Counted from the stretch's first letter, positions 28,950-38,312 are shown. The stretch is 64,000 nt of DNA from an uncultured Bacteroides sp. (GCA_944321465.1 CALULL010000009.1:1-64000), one strand, 5' to 3'. The notes: generated by a model not told the origin, from the letters alone. Made by a program: numbers and translations.

Positions 28950-30115
28950 GGCAGCAACTCATAGAACACGGGCTTGTGGCCGGTCAGCAGCCCGGGGTGG
29001 AACACACGTATGAGGTCGGCCAGCACCACGTCTGGCTGCATAGGCATACGTTCGTAGAAAGGCGTGCGCCGCATGTTGCAGTAGACGATGCCCCGCTCGC
29101 GGAAGGCACGGAAGTCAGCATACCGGCTGTCCTGCGCCCGCAACGCCTCGTAGGAGAAAGTGCCCTCGTAGCTGTTGACGATGCGCCAGTAGTCCGCGTC
29201 CTCGGCCTGGGCGTAGACCGTCTCGAAGTCCAGCGTCACCCCGCCCGACCGCTCGTCACCGGCCAGGAAATAATCGGCCCCCGCGTCGCGGAACAACTGC
29301 GCCAGGAAGCTGCGCCCCCCCACCGCATACCAGTTGCCCCCGCGCAGTTCGCCGCTGAACACCACCGGACGCACCCCCACGCTGTCAGCCACCAGCGAGC
29401 ACAGCCGCCGGTAGCGTCGCTCCACCCCGGCAAACAGTTCGTTGGCCTCGCGCTCCAGCCCAACGAACATGCCCACAAACTTCACCCACTCGGCCTGCCC
29501 CAGCGGCGTAGTCTCCTTGTAGCCCAGATGCGGCACCAGCGGCACGCCCACGTCGCGCAGCGCGTCGTATCCTCCCCGCTTGAAGGGCGAAATGAATATC
29601 ACGTCCGGCGCCATGCCCATGATGGACTCCTTGTCGAAGTTGCCTTCGATGCCGATGCGCCTCGTCGCGCCCGTCTCCAGCCGCCGCCGCATCCCCTCGT
29701 CGAAGAGATGCCGCGTGCTCGTGATGCCCGCCACGTACTCCCGCGCGTTCAGCGCGATGAAGTTGGACAGCTGCAGCGAGGTCATGCACACCACCCGTTC
29801 CACCGGCGTGCGCACCACCGTGTAACCCTCGGGCACCCCGTCCGTCCCCGCACCCCGCGCCACCAGCGCATAGCGGTACACGGCCTGCGCCTCCCGTTGC
29901 GGGTCACTCACCTCCACCAGCCGCACGCTATCCGACAGATAGCGCACCCTGAATCCCCTCGCATACTCCGGGCAGATGGCCGCCGCCGTGTCCGTCAGCC
30001 GTTCCACGGCCACAGTGTCGACCGCCGTCACGCGTGCGCCGTCCGTCCCCCGCCCCCCGCAGGCTGCCAGAGCCATCAGGCAGAGCGAGGCAAAGTGTAT
30101 CGTCAATCGTCTCAT
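28946..30115 (-). CDS. Periplasmic binding lipoprotein of the FecB/BtuF type
   Basis: A 389-residue lipoprotein with a lipobox (MALAACG, Cys about 18). The binding-protein fold typical of metal-chelate uptake has VERVVCMTSLQLSNFIAL near 104, the MGMAPDVIFISPF strand near 162 and a C-terminal RGIVYCN segment. It delivers substrate to the FecCD permease encoded next. I chose ATG 30115 because it begins the signal peptide; the frame is open to 30214 without sense. A -7-like TATTTTTG lies at 30153-30160. The substrate could be iron-siderophore, heme or cobalamin; no cobalamin riboswitch is visible. Confidence 0.88.
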   Translation of the reverse strand: MRRLTIHFASLCLMALAACGGRGTDGARVTAVDTVAVERLTDTAAAICPEYARGFRVRYLSDSVRLVEVSDPQREAQAVYRYALVARGAGTDGVPEGYTVVRTPVERVVCMTSLQLSNFIALNAREYVAGITSTRHLFDEGMRRRLETGATRRIGIEGNFDKESIMGMAPDVIFISPFKRGGYDALRDVGVPLVPHLGYKETTPLGQAEWVKFVGMFVGLEREANELFAGVERRYRRLCSLVADSVGVRPVVFSGELRGGNWYAVGGRSFLAQLFRDAGADYFLAGDERSGGVTLDFETVYAQAEDADYWRIVNSYEGTFSYEALRAQDSRYADFRAFRERGIVYCNMRRTPFYERMPMQPDVVLADLIRVFHPGLLTGHKPVFYELLP

Positions 30116-30243
30116 ATAAGGTACTTTTCTGAAAATCGGGCACAATATTCGGCAAAAATAGCGAGATACGCAACCGCCCCGTCCGGTAAAAACCGGAAAA
30201 AACGAGTAAACCAAAATAAAAATACCCCGTCAGCCAGGACTTA

Positions 30244-30615
30244 GAGCCTGTTCAAATTTTGCTCGGGTTCATTTTGAGAGTCCTTTTCAAGAATGTTTTT
30301 CCAATTCCGTGAGGAGGATAGCGGGCTATCTGACGAACGTAATCGGGAAAAGAGAACGGAAAGGGACTCAAAAGAGACCTGACCAAATTACTTAAACCCA
30401 AATCGGTCATTAGACCACCGACTTGGGGTTTGGTTGTCTTTCTTCGGTTTTCCAAGCCCTTTTGTCCTGCTGTCGGCATCTTGTCTGCCGCTTTGTCTCG
30501 GCGTAGCCCGCTACGCCTTCGGCAAAGGTGGCGGACAATCTGCACGGCAGCAGAACGAAATTGCTTTGGACTCTAATGACCGATTTGGGTTAAATGCAAA
30601 ATTTAGAACAGGCTC
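30244..30615. mobile_element. Composite MITE-like element (372 bp) containing a 203-bp element
   Basis: The outer ends are inverted repeats: GAGCCTGTTCAAATTTTGC (30244-30262) and GCAAAATTTAGAACAGGCTC (30596-30615), differing by one base plus one insertion. The left half (about 30262-30391) has an imperfect hairpin centred on GATAGCGGGCTATC (30319-30332) and an outer arm pair ATTTTGAGAGTCC / GGGACTCAAAAG. The right part is the 203-bp element. No transposase gene lies inside. I see no convincing target-site duplication. Confidence 0.7.
30392..30594. repeat. 203-bp inverted-repeat element, copy 2
   Basis: The ends are a 20-bp perfect inverted repeat, AACCCAAATCGGTCATTAGA (30394-30413) and its complement (30572-30591). 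Inside, 30481-30538 forms a long hairpin: TTGTCTGCCG pairs with the distal GTGGCGGACAA, and CGTAGCCCGCTACG is at the tip. It is nearly identical to copy 3 at 47178-47380, with the same 203-bp length. Confidence 0.9.
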
Positions 30616-30772
30616 CTATACGGAGCTTATGATGATTTTCCGGGAAGGGAAACTGCGTTTGGCGCATGAGAGCAACCCACTGTGGATTTTCCGTTCAAAT
30701 CGCCCAAATCTCATAAATCATTAACTTTCAATCATATTCCTACTATTTGCTCAGTATCTCAGTTTTTTGCAT

Positions 30773-30780
30773 TATCTTTG
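30773..30780 (+). promoter_or_regulatory. -7 box for the porin gene
   Basis: TATCTTTG, 12 bp before the ATG at 30793, so the leader would be very short. A TTTG at 30746-30749 gives a 23-bp spacing, longer than the usual 19. Confidence 0.5.
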
Positions 30781-30792
30781 CCCGCAAAAATT

Positions 30793-32868
30793 ATGAGACG
30801 CGCTTTACTGACATACATGCTATTGGCCCTTGCCGCCATTGCGTCGGCTCAAGTGTCACCCATACAGAACCCGGCTATGGCCAATCGAGACCAGTTTGGC
30901 AACCCGATAGACCCAAGCACCCAGCCGGACAGTTTGGACAACGACACCGAGGTGCAAAGTCTGCCTCCAAAACTGTACATGTGGCAGCTCGAAGAGACAT
31001 TAGGTGAGCGCACCATCATTCCCGCCGACACGGCCAACCTCGACTTCCAGAACACGAATTTGGTGGAAGGGATGTATGGCAACTATAACTACTTGGGTAA
31101 CTTGGGCGCACCGCGACTATCGCGCATTTACTTCGACCGCAACCACAACGCGCCCACAATGTTCATGGAGCCTTTCTCCTTTGTCTATTTTGGCCCTTCC
31201 GAAGCAAAGTTCACCAACAGCAACGTACCTTATACCAACCTGACTTACTACAAGGCAGGCAGCAAGGTAACGGGTGAGGAGCGGTTTAAATCGTACTTTT
31301 CGGTAAATGTCAACAAGCGGCTGGCCTTCGGGTTCAACATAGACTACCAGTACGGGCGTGGCTACTATGCCAACCAGTCCACGTCGCACTTCAACGGCGG
31401 TGCCTTCGCCAGCTACATAGGCCGACGCTACCAGTTACAGGCCGTTTACAACAGTTTCTACATGAAGATGAACGAGAACGGAGGCATAGCCGATGACCGT
31501 TACATCACGCGACCGGAAGACATGGCGCAGGGCATGCAGCAATACGAATCGACCAACATCCCCGTCAACCTTGAACAGACCTCGAACCGCAACCGACATT
31601 ACTACGTTTACCTGACTCACCGCTATCGGCTTGGTTTCGACCGTGAGATAAGAGTCGCCCAAGACACGACGCTCGTGGCCGACTCTACTGCAAACGGTAA
31701 GAAGGCTACGCCCAAGGACTCGGTCGTAACGGAATTTGTACCGGTGACGAGCTTCATCCACACCTTGAAGATAGAACGCACACGACGGCATTTCCAGGCT
31801 GGAACCGAACCGACGGACTACTACGACAACACTTATCTGATGCAGGGGGCAAGCAATGACTCGACGGCAGCCTTCAGCGTAAAAAATGTGTTTGGTGTGT
31901 CGCTGCTCGAAGGTTTCAACAAGTACGCCAAAGCAGGACTGACAGCCTACCTTTCACATAAGTTCAGCCGCTACACTCTGCTAAACACCGATTCGTTGGG
32001 AATGCCTGTGGACTACTCGGAACACGAAGTATTCGTGGGAGGCGAATTGGCAAAACGGCAAGGAAAGACCCTGCACTACAACGTCAACGGCGAAATAGGA
32101 CTGCTGGATAAAGCCATCGGACAATTTCGAGTGGACGGTAGCCTCGACCTCAACTTCAAGCTGGGCAAAGACACAGTGAAGTTTTATGCACACGGGCTTG
32201 TCAGCAACACATTGCCCACTTTCTACATGCGCCACTACCACTCCAACCACTTCTGCTGGGACAACGACAACATGGCCAAGGAATTCCGCACCCGTGTAGA
32301 AGGTGAGCTTGAAATAGAACATTGGCGTACACGCCTCCGAGCCGGCATGGAGAACATCAAGAACTATACTTACTTGGATCAGAACGCCCTGCCGGCGCAA
32401 CACGGCAACAACATACAAGTACTGTCGGCGCAACTGAAGCAAGACTTCAAGCTGGGTGTCTTCCATCTGGACAACGAGGTGACATGGCAGAAATCGAGCA
32501 ACCAAGCAATACTCCCCCTGCCTGAGTTCTCGCTCTACCACAACTTCTACATACTGACACGCTTATTCAAGAAAGTACTTACCGTACAGTTGGGAGCCGA
32601 CGTGCGCTACTTTACCCGCTACCATGCCCCGGCCTACCAACCTGCCCTGCAACAGTTCCATCTGCAAGGTGCGGAGGACCAAGTGGAAATAGGTGGCTAC
32701 CCGTTTGTCAACGCTTACGTTAACCTGCACCTGAAGCGTACACGCATCTTTGTTATGATGTACCACCTCAATGCCAGCATGGGTAACCGCAACTATTTCA
32801 CCGTCCCCCACTACCCCATCAACCCACGCTTGCTGAAGATAGGCATATCCTGGAACTTTTACGACTAA
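30793..32868 (+). CDS. Putative outer-membrane porin (Porin_10 type)
   Basis: A 691-residue exported protein. The signal peptide covers residues 1-19 (ALAAIASAQ). The mature part is a large beta-barrel with many alternating aromatic strands, including LYMWQLEETLG near 61 and the conserved FVYFGPSEAKF near 129, ending in the strand ISWNFYD with a near-terminal aromatic. This matches the Bacteroidetes putative porin family PF14121. I use the ATG at 30793 because it begins the signal peptide; the upstream frame crosses the promoter box. Confidence 0.85.
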   Translation: MRRALLTYMLLALAAIASAQVSPIQNPAMANRDQFGNPIDPSTQPDSLDNDTEVQSLPPKLYMWQLEETLGERTIIPADTANLDFQNTNLVEGMYGNYNYLGNLGAPRLSRIYFDRNHNAPTMFMEPFSFVYFGPSEAKFTNSNVPYTNLTYYKAGSKVTGEERFKSYFSVNVNKRLAFGFNIDYQYGRGYYANQSTSHFNGGAFASYIGRRYQLQAVYNSFYMKMNENGGIADDRYITRPEDMAQGMQQYESTNIPVNLEQTSNRNRHYYVYLTHRYRLGFDREIRVAQDTTLVADSTANGKKATPKDSVVTEFVPVTSFIHTLKIERTRRHFQAGTEPTDYYDNTYLMQGASNDSTAAFSVKNVFGVSLLEGFNKYAKAGLTAYLSHKFSRYTLLNTDSLGMPVDYSEHEVFVGGELAKRQGKTLHYNVNGEIGLLDKAIGQFRVDGSLDLNFKLGKDTVKFYAHGLVSNTLPTFYMRHYHSNHFCWDNDNMAKEFRTRVEGELEIEHWRTRLRAGMENIKNYTYLDQNALPAQHGNNIQVLSAQLKQDFKLGVFHLDNEVTWQKSSNQAILPLPEFSLYHNFYILTRLFKKVLTVQLGADVRYFTRYHAPAYQPALQQFHLQGAEDQVEIGGYPFVNAYVNLHLKRTRIFVMMYHLNASMGNRNYFTVPHYPINPRLLKIGISWNFYD

Positions 32869-32918
32869 GTCGCACGAAAGCAACCTCCAATCATTCTATA
32901 ACATCATACACAACGAAC

Positions 32919-33749
32919 ATGAAAGCACACAAAGCACTGAAATACATTGTCCTGGCCTTGGGCTTTGCCTTGGGGCTCGTCTTGCTGCTCCCGAAAGGCG
33001 GACAAGAAGCCACCCGTCCCCGAGACTGGACCGAGATAGCCTCGTCGGACACCCTGCGAGCTACGACCGAGTATAATCAACAGAGCTATTTCGCCAGCGG
33101 CGACAGCGTAACGGGCTTCCACTATGAGCTTCTGCAAGCCTTCGCCCATAGCCACGGACTGACGGCAAGCATCGTTCCCGAGATGAGCCACGAGAAGCGG
33201 CTGGAAGGGCTGGCCGAAGGCAGGTTCGACGTAGTGGCCTACGGCATCCCCACCACGACCGAACTGCGGGACTCGCTGGCCTTCACACGCCCCATACTGC
33301 TGGACAAGCAGATACTAGTGCAGCGGCGCGACACCGCCCCTGCGGGCGACTCGCTCTTTGTGGGCAGCCTGCTCGAACTGGCCGGGAGGACCGTGCACGT
33401 AGTAAAAGGTTCGCCTGCCATCCTGCGCATTCACAACCTGGAGGACGAAATTGGCGACACCATATATATAAAGGAAATGGAGCAGTACGGCACCGAACAA
33501 CTCGTGGCCCTCGTTGCCCACGGAGACATCAACTACGCCATATGCGAAGAAGAGATTGCAGCCTCGCTCGCCGACGATTTGCCGCAGATAGACATCACCA
33601 CCGCCATAGGCTTCACGCAATTCTACTCGTGGGCAGTAAACAAGCACTCGACCGCACTGCTCGACAGCCTGAACACATGGCTCGACTCGTACCTGAAGAC
33701 CAAGGAATGCAAAAGCCTCTACCGGAAGTATGGCAAACACATCCCGTAG
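32919..33749 (+). CDS. Periplasmic solute-binding protein (SBP_bac_3/MltF-N type)
   Basis: A 276-residue exported or membrane-anchored protein with an N-terminal hydrophobic helix (residues ~8-24). A family-3 solute-binding fold follows, with DTLRATTEYNQQSYF near 44, GFHYELLQAF near 65, FDVVAYGIPTT near 103 and CEEEIAASL near 210. It resembles the amino-acid-binding half of MltF, but the lytic transglycosylase domain is absent. No ABC permease is adjacent. It follows the porin by 50 bp and converges on nadE with a 36-bp gap. Confidence 0.8.
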   Translation: MKAHKALKYIVLALGFALGLVLLLPKGGQEATRPRDWTEIASSDTLRATTEYNQQSYFASGDSVTGFHYELLQAFAHSHGLTASIVPEMSHEKRLEGLAEGRFDVVAYGIPTTTELRDSLAFTRPILLDKQILVQRRDTAPAGDSLFVGSLLELAGRTVHVVKGSPAILRIHNLEDEIGDTIYIKEMEQYGTEQLVALVAHGDINYAICEEEIAASLADDLPQIDITTAIGFTQFYSWAVNKHSTALLDSLNTWLDSYLKTKECKSLYRKYGKHIP

Positions 33750-33785
33750 AGGCTTCACTGCCGTCCTCCACAATGGGCGGGCGAA

Positions 33786-35714
33786 CTATAGCTCGTCCAC
33801 TTCCTTCAGCCACAAGGCAGACGAGGCATCGCTCGGCATCCGCCAGTCGCCACGCGGACTAAGCGAAATGCTTCCCACCTTGGGCCCGTCGGGCAGGCAC
33901 GAACGCTTGAACTGCTGGGCGAAGAAGCGGCGGAAGAACGTCCCCAACCATTTCTTGATGACCTCCTCGCCATAGACTCCTTTGAACGAACGCACGGCCA
34001 AGAAGTATATCTTCGACGGACGGAAACCGCAGCGCAGGAAGTAATAGAGGAAGAAGTCGTGCAGTTCGTACGGCCCCACCAGGTCCTCGGTCTTCTGGCT
34101 GATGTTGCCGTCGGCATCGGCCGGTATCAGCTCGGGACTGATGGGCGTAGCCACGATGTCGAGCAGCGTGGAGCGCGACTCCGCGTCCATGCCGTGCCCG
34201 GCGACCCACTCCACCAGATGCTTTACGAGCGTCTTCGGTATCCCCGCATTGACACCGTACATCGACATGTGGTCTCCGTTGTAGGTAGCCCAGCCCAAGG
34301 CCAGCTCGGACAAGTCGCCCGTGCCGATGACAAGCCCCGCATGCTGGTTGGCCACGTCCATAAGCACCTGGGTACGTTCACGCGCCTGAACGTTCTCGTA
34401 GACCACGTTGTGCACCTCGGCATCGTGCTGTATGTCCTTGAAGTGCTGCATGCAGGCTGCCTTGATGCTTATCTCCTTCAGCGTCACTCCCAGCGAACTC
34501 ATCAGGGCCACGGCGTTAGCGTGTGTGCGCCCCGTGGTGCCAAAGCCCGGCATCGTCACCCCGATGATACCCTTGCGGCTCCACTCCAGCTTGTCGAACG
34601 TGCGCACACATACCAGCAAGGCCAGCGTAGAGTCCAGTCCGCCCGAGATGCCCACTACCACGTTCTTGCATCCCGTATGTACCAACCTCTTGGCCAGTCC
34701 CGCTACTTGTATAGAGAAGATTTCCTCGCACCGCTCGTCCAGTTCCGCGCCTTGTGGCACGAAAGGATGCGCGTCTATCGCCCGTGTCAGCACCAGTTCC
34801 TTGCTGTTGACCAGCTCCGTAGACACTACCACCGGAGCCTCGGGGGCGCAGTGCGACCGGCAGGCGGCAAACGTCGTGTTGACGCGCCGCTCCGAGCGCA
34901 GGTATTCCACATCGACCTCACTCACCACCAACTGCTCCTCCAGCGCGAAGCGTTCGCTTGCCGCCAGCAACCTCCCGTTCTCGTAAATAAGCCCGTTGCC
35001 GCCGAACACCACGTCGGTGGTAGATTCTCCGAAGCCACACGAACTGAACACGTACCCTGCCAGGCAACGCGCCGACTGCTGGCTGAGCAACGAACGCAGG
35101 TACCCGTGCTTCCCTATGCTCTCCGTGTCGGCAGACAGGTTGAAGACGACCTCCGCCCCCTGCATGGCAAGCATGGAACTGGGCGGAACGGGTGCCCACA
35201 GGTCCTCGCACAGCTCCACCCCGAAGCGCACGTCGGGCATCTCGAACAGCAAGTTGCGTCCCAGCGGTGCCAACTGGCCACACAGCCGCACGCTGCCGCC
35301 CGGCACGCCGTCGGCCGGGACGAACCAACGCCGCTCGTAGAACTCCTTGTAGTTGGGCAGGTACGTCTTGGGCACGATGCCCTGTATCTTACCTTTCTGA
35401 AACACCACAGCAACGTTGAGCAACGCCCCTCCCGCCGTAGCAAGCGGCATGCCCACGATAGACACAATGTCCAGTTGGCGCGTATTGTTCAGGATGCGCA
35501 TCAGGCCCATCTCGGCCTCCTCGACCAGCATCTGCTGGGCAAACAAGTCCCCGCACGAATACCCCGTCAGGCACAGTTCAGGAAAAACAATGACCTGCAC
35601 GCCCTTGCCGTCGGCTATGACAATCAGACGCTCCGCCTGCTCCGCATTGTACGCGCAGTCAGCCACCTTGACACGCGGCACAGCCGCCGCCACTTTCACA
35701 TATCCGTAGTTCAT
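33786..35714 (-). CDS. nadE: Glutamine-dependent NAD+ synthetase
   Basis: A 642-residue two-domain NAD synthetase making NAD+ from nicotinic acid adenine dinucleotide, ATP and glutamine. The N-terminal nitrilase-type glutaminase has the Glu (FPELCLTGYSCGD near 45), Lys (PKTYLPNYKEFYE near 120) and Cys (VELCEDLW near 176) of the catalytic triad. The C-terminal synthetase has the PP-loop SGGLDST near 355. The ATG at 35714 gives MNYGYVKVAAAVPR, the normal start; the longer frame runs into the divergent promoter region. The nudC NAD pyrophosphatase is 14 kb away. Confidence 0.96.
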   Translation of the reverse strand: MNYGYVKVAAAVPRVKVADCAYNAEQAERLIVIADGKGVQVIVFPELCLTGYSCGDLFAQQMLVEEAEMGLMRILNNTRQLDIVSIVGMPLATAGGALLNVAVVFQKGKIQGIVPKTYLPNYKEFYERRWFVPADGVPGGSVRLCGQLAPLGRNLLFEMPDVRFGVELCEDLWAPVPPSSMLAMQGAEVVFNLSADTESIGKHGYLRSLLSQQSARCLAGYVFSSCGFGESTTDVVFGGNGLIYENGRLLAASERFALEEQLVVSEVDVEYLRSERRVNTTFAACRSHCAPEAPVVVSTELVNSKELVLTRAIDAHPFVPQGAELDERCEEIFSIQVAGLAKRLVHTGCKNVVVGISGGLDSTLALLVCVRTFDKLEWSRKGIIGVTMPGFGTTGRTHANAVALMSSLGVTLKEISIKAACMQHFKDIQHDAEVHNVVYENVQARERTQVLMDVANQHAGLVIGTGDLSELALGWATYNGDHMSMYGVNAGIPKTLVKHLVEWVAGHGMDAESRSTLLDIVATPISPELIPADADGNISQKTEDLVGPYELHDFFLYYFLRCGFRPSKIYFLAVRSFKGVYGEEVIKKWLGTFFRRFFAQQFKRSCLPDGPKVGSISLSPRGDWRMPSDASSALWLKEVDEL

Positions 35715-35744
35715 AAGCGATGTGTTTTTATTAATTATCCGCCG

Positions 35745-35752
35745 CAAAAGTA
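35745..35752 (-). promoter_or_regulatory. -7 box for nadE
   Basis: On the minus strand TACTTTTG, 30 bp before the nadE ATG. No clear TTTG at -33. Confidence 0.45.
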
Positions 35753-35815
35753 ACGCTATTTCCCTACAACCACACATCCCATAACCACGAACGTGCAAAA
35801 AAAGTGCCTCGTTTC

Positions 35816-35846
35816 TTTGCACATTACGGAGAACTCCCTATATTTG
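35816..35846 (+). promoter_or_regulatory. Promoter of the PerR-like gene and rubrerythrin
   Basis: TTTG (35816-35819), 19 bases, TATATTTG (35839-35846): a full consensus match. Expected start point about 35853. Confidence 0.8.
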
Positions 35847-35860
35847 CAGCCGAATCAGAA

Positions 35861-35875
35861 CTGTAATCATTACAA
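35861..35875 (+). promoter_or_regulatory. PerR/Fur-type operator (7-1-7 palindrome)
   Basis: CTGTAATCATTACAA contains the perfect 13-bp palindrome TGTAATCATTACA (35862-35874). It matches the 7-1-7 Per box pattern TTATAATnATTATAA at 12 of 14 fixed positions. It lies about 8-22 bases after the predicted transcription start, where bound repressor would block initiation. This implies autoregulation of the Fur-family gene at 35898 and control of rubrerythrin. Confidence 0.7.
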
Positions 35876-35897
35876 CTTTGAAACAATACACACAACG

Positions 35898-36329
35898 ATG
35901 GACGTACTGAGACACCTACAAGAGCATGGCATCAAGCCGTCGGTGCAACGCATCGCCATCATGGGATACCTCATGAAGCACCTTACGCATCCCACCGCCG
36001 ACGAGATATACACCGCCCTTGCCCCGGCCATACCGACCCTATCACGGACAACAGTCTACAATACCCTGAGACTGCTTGATATGCACGGGGCCGTACAGAC
36101 GCTCACCATCGACGAACGCCGCACGTGCTACGATGCCGATACCCACCCCCACGCCCACTTCCTGTGCAAGCAGTGCGGGCGGATATACGACCTCCCGGAT
36201 ACCCCTGCCGCCTTCCCGGCGGACACCGCAGGCCACCGGGTGCACGAAGCACACTACTACTACAAAGGCATCTGCCAACGATGTCTGTCGCTGCAAACAC
36301 CCTCGCAAGAGGACAACAACCAATACTAA
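35898..36329 (+). CDS. perR: Fur family repressor, PerR-like
   Basis: A 143-residue metalloregulator. The winged-helix DNA-binding half (residues ~1-75) has the recognition segment LSRTTVYNTLRLL. The metal-sensing half has HPHAHFLCKQCGRI with a CxxC, and a second CQRC near the C-terminus, forming the structural zinc site. The short length and its neighbour, a peroxide-reducing rubrerythrin, favour PerR over Fur or Zur. The ATG at 35898 follows a strong promoter and a Per-box-like palindrome. The gap to the rubrerythrin gene is 33 bp, so they are probably one operon. Confidence 0.85.
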   Translation: MDVLRHLQEHGIKPSVQRIAIMGYLMKHLTHPTADEIYTALAPAIPTLSRTTVYNTLRLLDMHGAVQTLTIDERRTCYDADTHPHAHFLCKQCGRIYDLPDTPAAFPADTAGHRVHEAHYYYKGICQRCLSLQTPSQEDNNQY

Positions 36330-36362
36330 CCCAGTACTAACTCTATTAAAATCTGTAACACA

Positions 36363-36920
36363 ATGAAGAAGTTTAGATGCACCGTATGCGGATACGTCTA
36401 CGAAGGCGATGCCGCTCCCGAGAAATGCCCCCTGTGCAAAGCACCCGCAAGCAAGTTCGTCGAAATTACTGACGAGGCAAACAGCGGTGCCCTGACCTTT
36501 GCCGACGAGCACGTCATCGGCGTGGCCAAAGGCTGCGACGAGGAGATGATCAAGGATCTCAACAATCACTTCATGGGCGAATGCACCGAGGTGGGCATGT
36601 ATCTGGCCATGAGCCGCCAGGCCGACCGAGAGGGCTACCCCGAAGTAGCCGAAGCCTTCAAGCGCTACGCATGGGAAGAGGCCGAACACGCTGCCAAGTT
36701 CGCCGAACTGCTGGGCGACTGCGTGTGGGACACCAAGACCAACCTGGAGAAGCGTATGAATGCCGAGAGCGGAGCCTGCGAGGACAAGAAGCGCATCGCC
36801 ACCCGCGCCAAGGCACTCAACCTCGACGCTATCCACGACACCGTACACGAGATGGCCAAGGACGAAGCCCGTCATGGAAAGGGCTTTGAGGGCCTGTTCA
36901 ACCGCTACTTCAAGAAGTAA
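36363..36920 (+). CDS. rbr: Reverse rubrerythrin (NADH peroxidase type)
   Basis: A 185-residue protein with the rubredoxin domain first (Cys6, 9, 22, 25 binding one iron) and the ferritin-like diiron domain second. Diiron ligands are in [20 protein letters not shown] and [14 protein letters not shown], and [11 protein letters not shown] is at the end. This inverted order marks reverse rubrerythrin, which reduces hydrogen peroxide in anaerobes. It lies just downstream of the PerR-like gene and is probably derepressed by peroxide. Confidence 0.93.
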   Translation: MKKFRCTVCGYVYEGDAAPEKCPLCKAPASKFVEITDEANSGALTFADEHVIGVAKGCDEEMIKDLNNHFMGECTEVGMYLAMSRQADREGYPEVAEAFKRYAWEEAEHAAKFAELLGDCVWDTKTNLEKRMNAESGACEDKKRIATRAKALNLDAIHDTVHEMAKDEARHGKGFEGLFNRYFKK

Positions 36921-36945
36921 GCACCGCCAGCGGACCACAAACCGA

Positions 36946-36990
36946 CAAGCGGCTGCCGCCCCACGTTCAACGGGGCAAGGCAGCCGCTTG
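36946..36990. terminator. Strong hairpin between convergent genes
   Basis: CAAGCGGCTGCC (36946-36957) pairs with GGCAGCCGCTTG (36979-36990), extended by CCCC/GGGG around an ACGTTCAA loop. There is no T run. It separates rubrerythrin from the exporter operon. Confidence 0.6.
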
Positions 36991-37031
36991 CTGCACACGG
37001 GCACTTCCGCCCTCCGGCGCATGCCCCGGCC

Positions 37032-38293
37032 TCACTCCTCGTGCAGCCCCTCCACCGGGCTTACCCGCATGGCACGCAGAGCCGGAACCAGCATCCCCGC
37101 CACCATCACGGCACCCATGAGCACGAAAACCACGGCCAGACACACGAACAAGCGGCCAACCGACAGCGTAGTACCTCCATACCACGCCGACAGGCCCGCC
37201 CGGGCCACATTAAAGCCCACCGCCAAGGCTACGGGAAACGTCACGGCCAGCAGCACAAGCCCCTCGCCCACCAGCCGTCCGAACACTTGCCGCGCCGGGC
37301 ACCCATAGCGCGGTGCAGGGCCAGCTCACCGCGCCGCTGCTGCGTGCGGAACCAGAATGTCCCCAGCAACCCCAGGAAGACGTTCAGCAGCAAGAAGCCC
37401 ATCACCACAGCCAGATTGCGCAGTTCGGTCGTCTGCAACAGTTGGTAGCTGCGGCGTATGTCGGCAAAGCTCCTCACGTTGCGCACATACAGGTTTCCCA
37501 CGCGCAGTTGTCTATCGCTGTCGCCCATCAGCAAGGCGGCTACGTCCTTGTCGGACTCGGGCCTCATGCGCAGGCACAGCTCGGGAGAGTCCATGAGGAT
37601 GCCCGGTGCGTCTTGGTAGTAAGACTCCAGGTTCTCGACCAGCGTAAGACTGTGCCGAGCCTCGTGGAAATCGCTGTAGCGCACCGGCTCTATCAAGGCC
37701 CCCACACGGGTCTGTAAGCCGTCGCTATTGAGACTATGCACCGTACGCCCCACGAGCGTGTCCATATCCACCCCATAGTCGTCGAACAGATTGTCCGACA
37801 CCAGCACATCGCCCCGCTCCAGCACCGAGGCCAGCAGCTCGGGCGGCTCGCCGTGCGCTCCACGGTAGCGGAAGACGCGCAGGAAGTCGGGGCTCACCAT
37901 GCGGTGCACGGCTATATAACGCGCCCGCAACGAGTCGTAGCCCAAGAATATCGAGTTGTTGCTTCCGTTGTAAGGATAGGAGGCAAGCGACAGGCTCACA
38001 GCCTCTACCCCCGGTCTGCGCCGGATGCGCTCACACAGTTCGAGCACGGCATCCCGGTGCCCGGCTGGCGAGACACCCGGCACGTAGTCCGGGCTGCCCG
38101 GCCTCAGCTTGCCAAGCTCCAGCAGGTAGCAATGCTCCGTGTCAAACCCGCGCGGATCGCCGTAGGTGGCCAGCCTGCAATAGAGCGTGTCGACAACGTA
38201 CCACAGCACCACGCTCACTACTATCAACTCCAGCAGCAGCCACGCATTTGTCCGCCGCTCGTTCCACATCTGTCTGAATAGTTTCTTGGTCAT
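37032..38293 (-). pseudogene. FtsX-like permease A1 of the exporter operon, frameshifted
   Basis: The gene encodes an 'A-type' MacB-like permease: an N-terminal helix (MTKKLFRQMWNERRTNAWLL...), a periplasmic domain, then three membrane helices. The frame is intact from 38293 to about 37289, where a single base is missing. The homologous paralogues predict GGC-CAA-GTG (Gly-Gln-Val) but the sequence reads GGCAAGTG. The rest (VFGRLVGEGLVLLA... to the stop at 37032) continues in another frame and aligns with paralogue A2. It is the last gene of the operon. Either a pseudogene, a phase-variable gene, or one sequencing error. Confidence 0.8.
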
Positions 38294-38312
38294 AAGGCAT
38301 ACGGTCTTACTA

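Larger units (their letters stand above)
30116..30792. other. 677-bp divergent intergenic region with a nested repeat element
   Basis: It contains the weak -7 box of the uptake operon (30153-30160, minus), the composite inverted-repeat element (30244-30615) and the porin promoter box (30773-30780). I find no protein-coding gene. Confidence 0.65.

Noticed and set aside
30116..30243. Cobalamin riboswitch or TonB-linked element upstream of the binding-protein operon
   Set aside because: The 128-bp region is too short and lacks a B12 box; no TonB receptor gene is adjacent.
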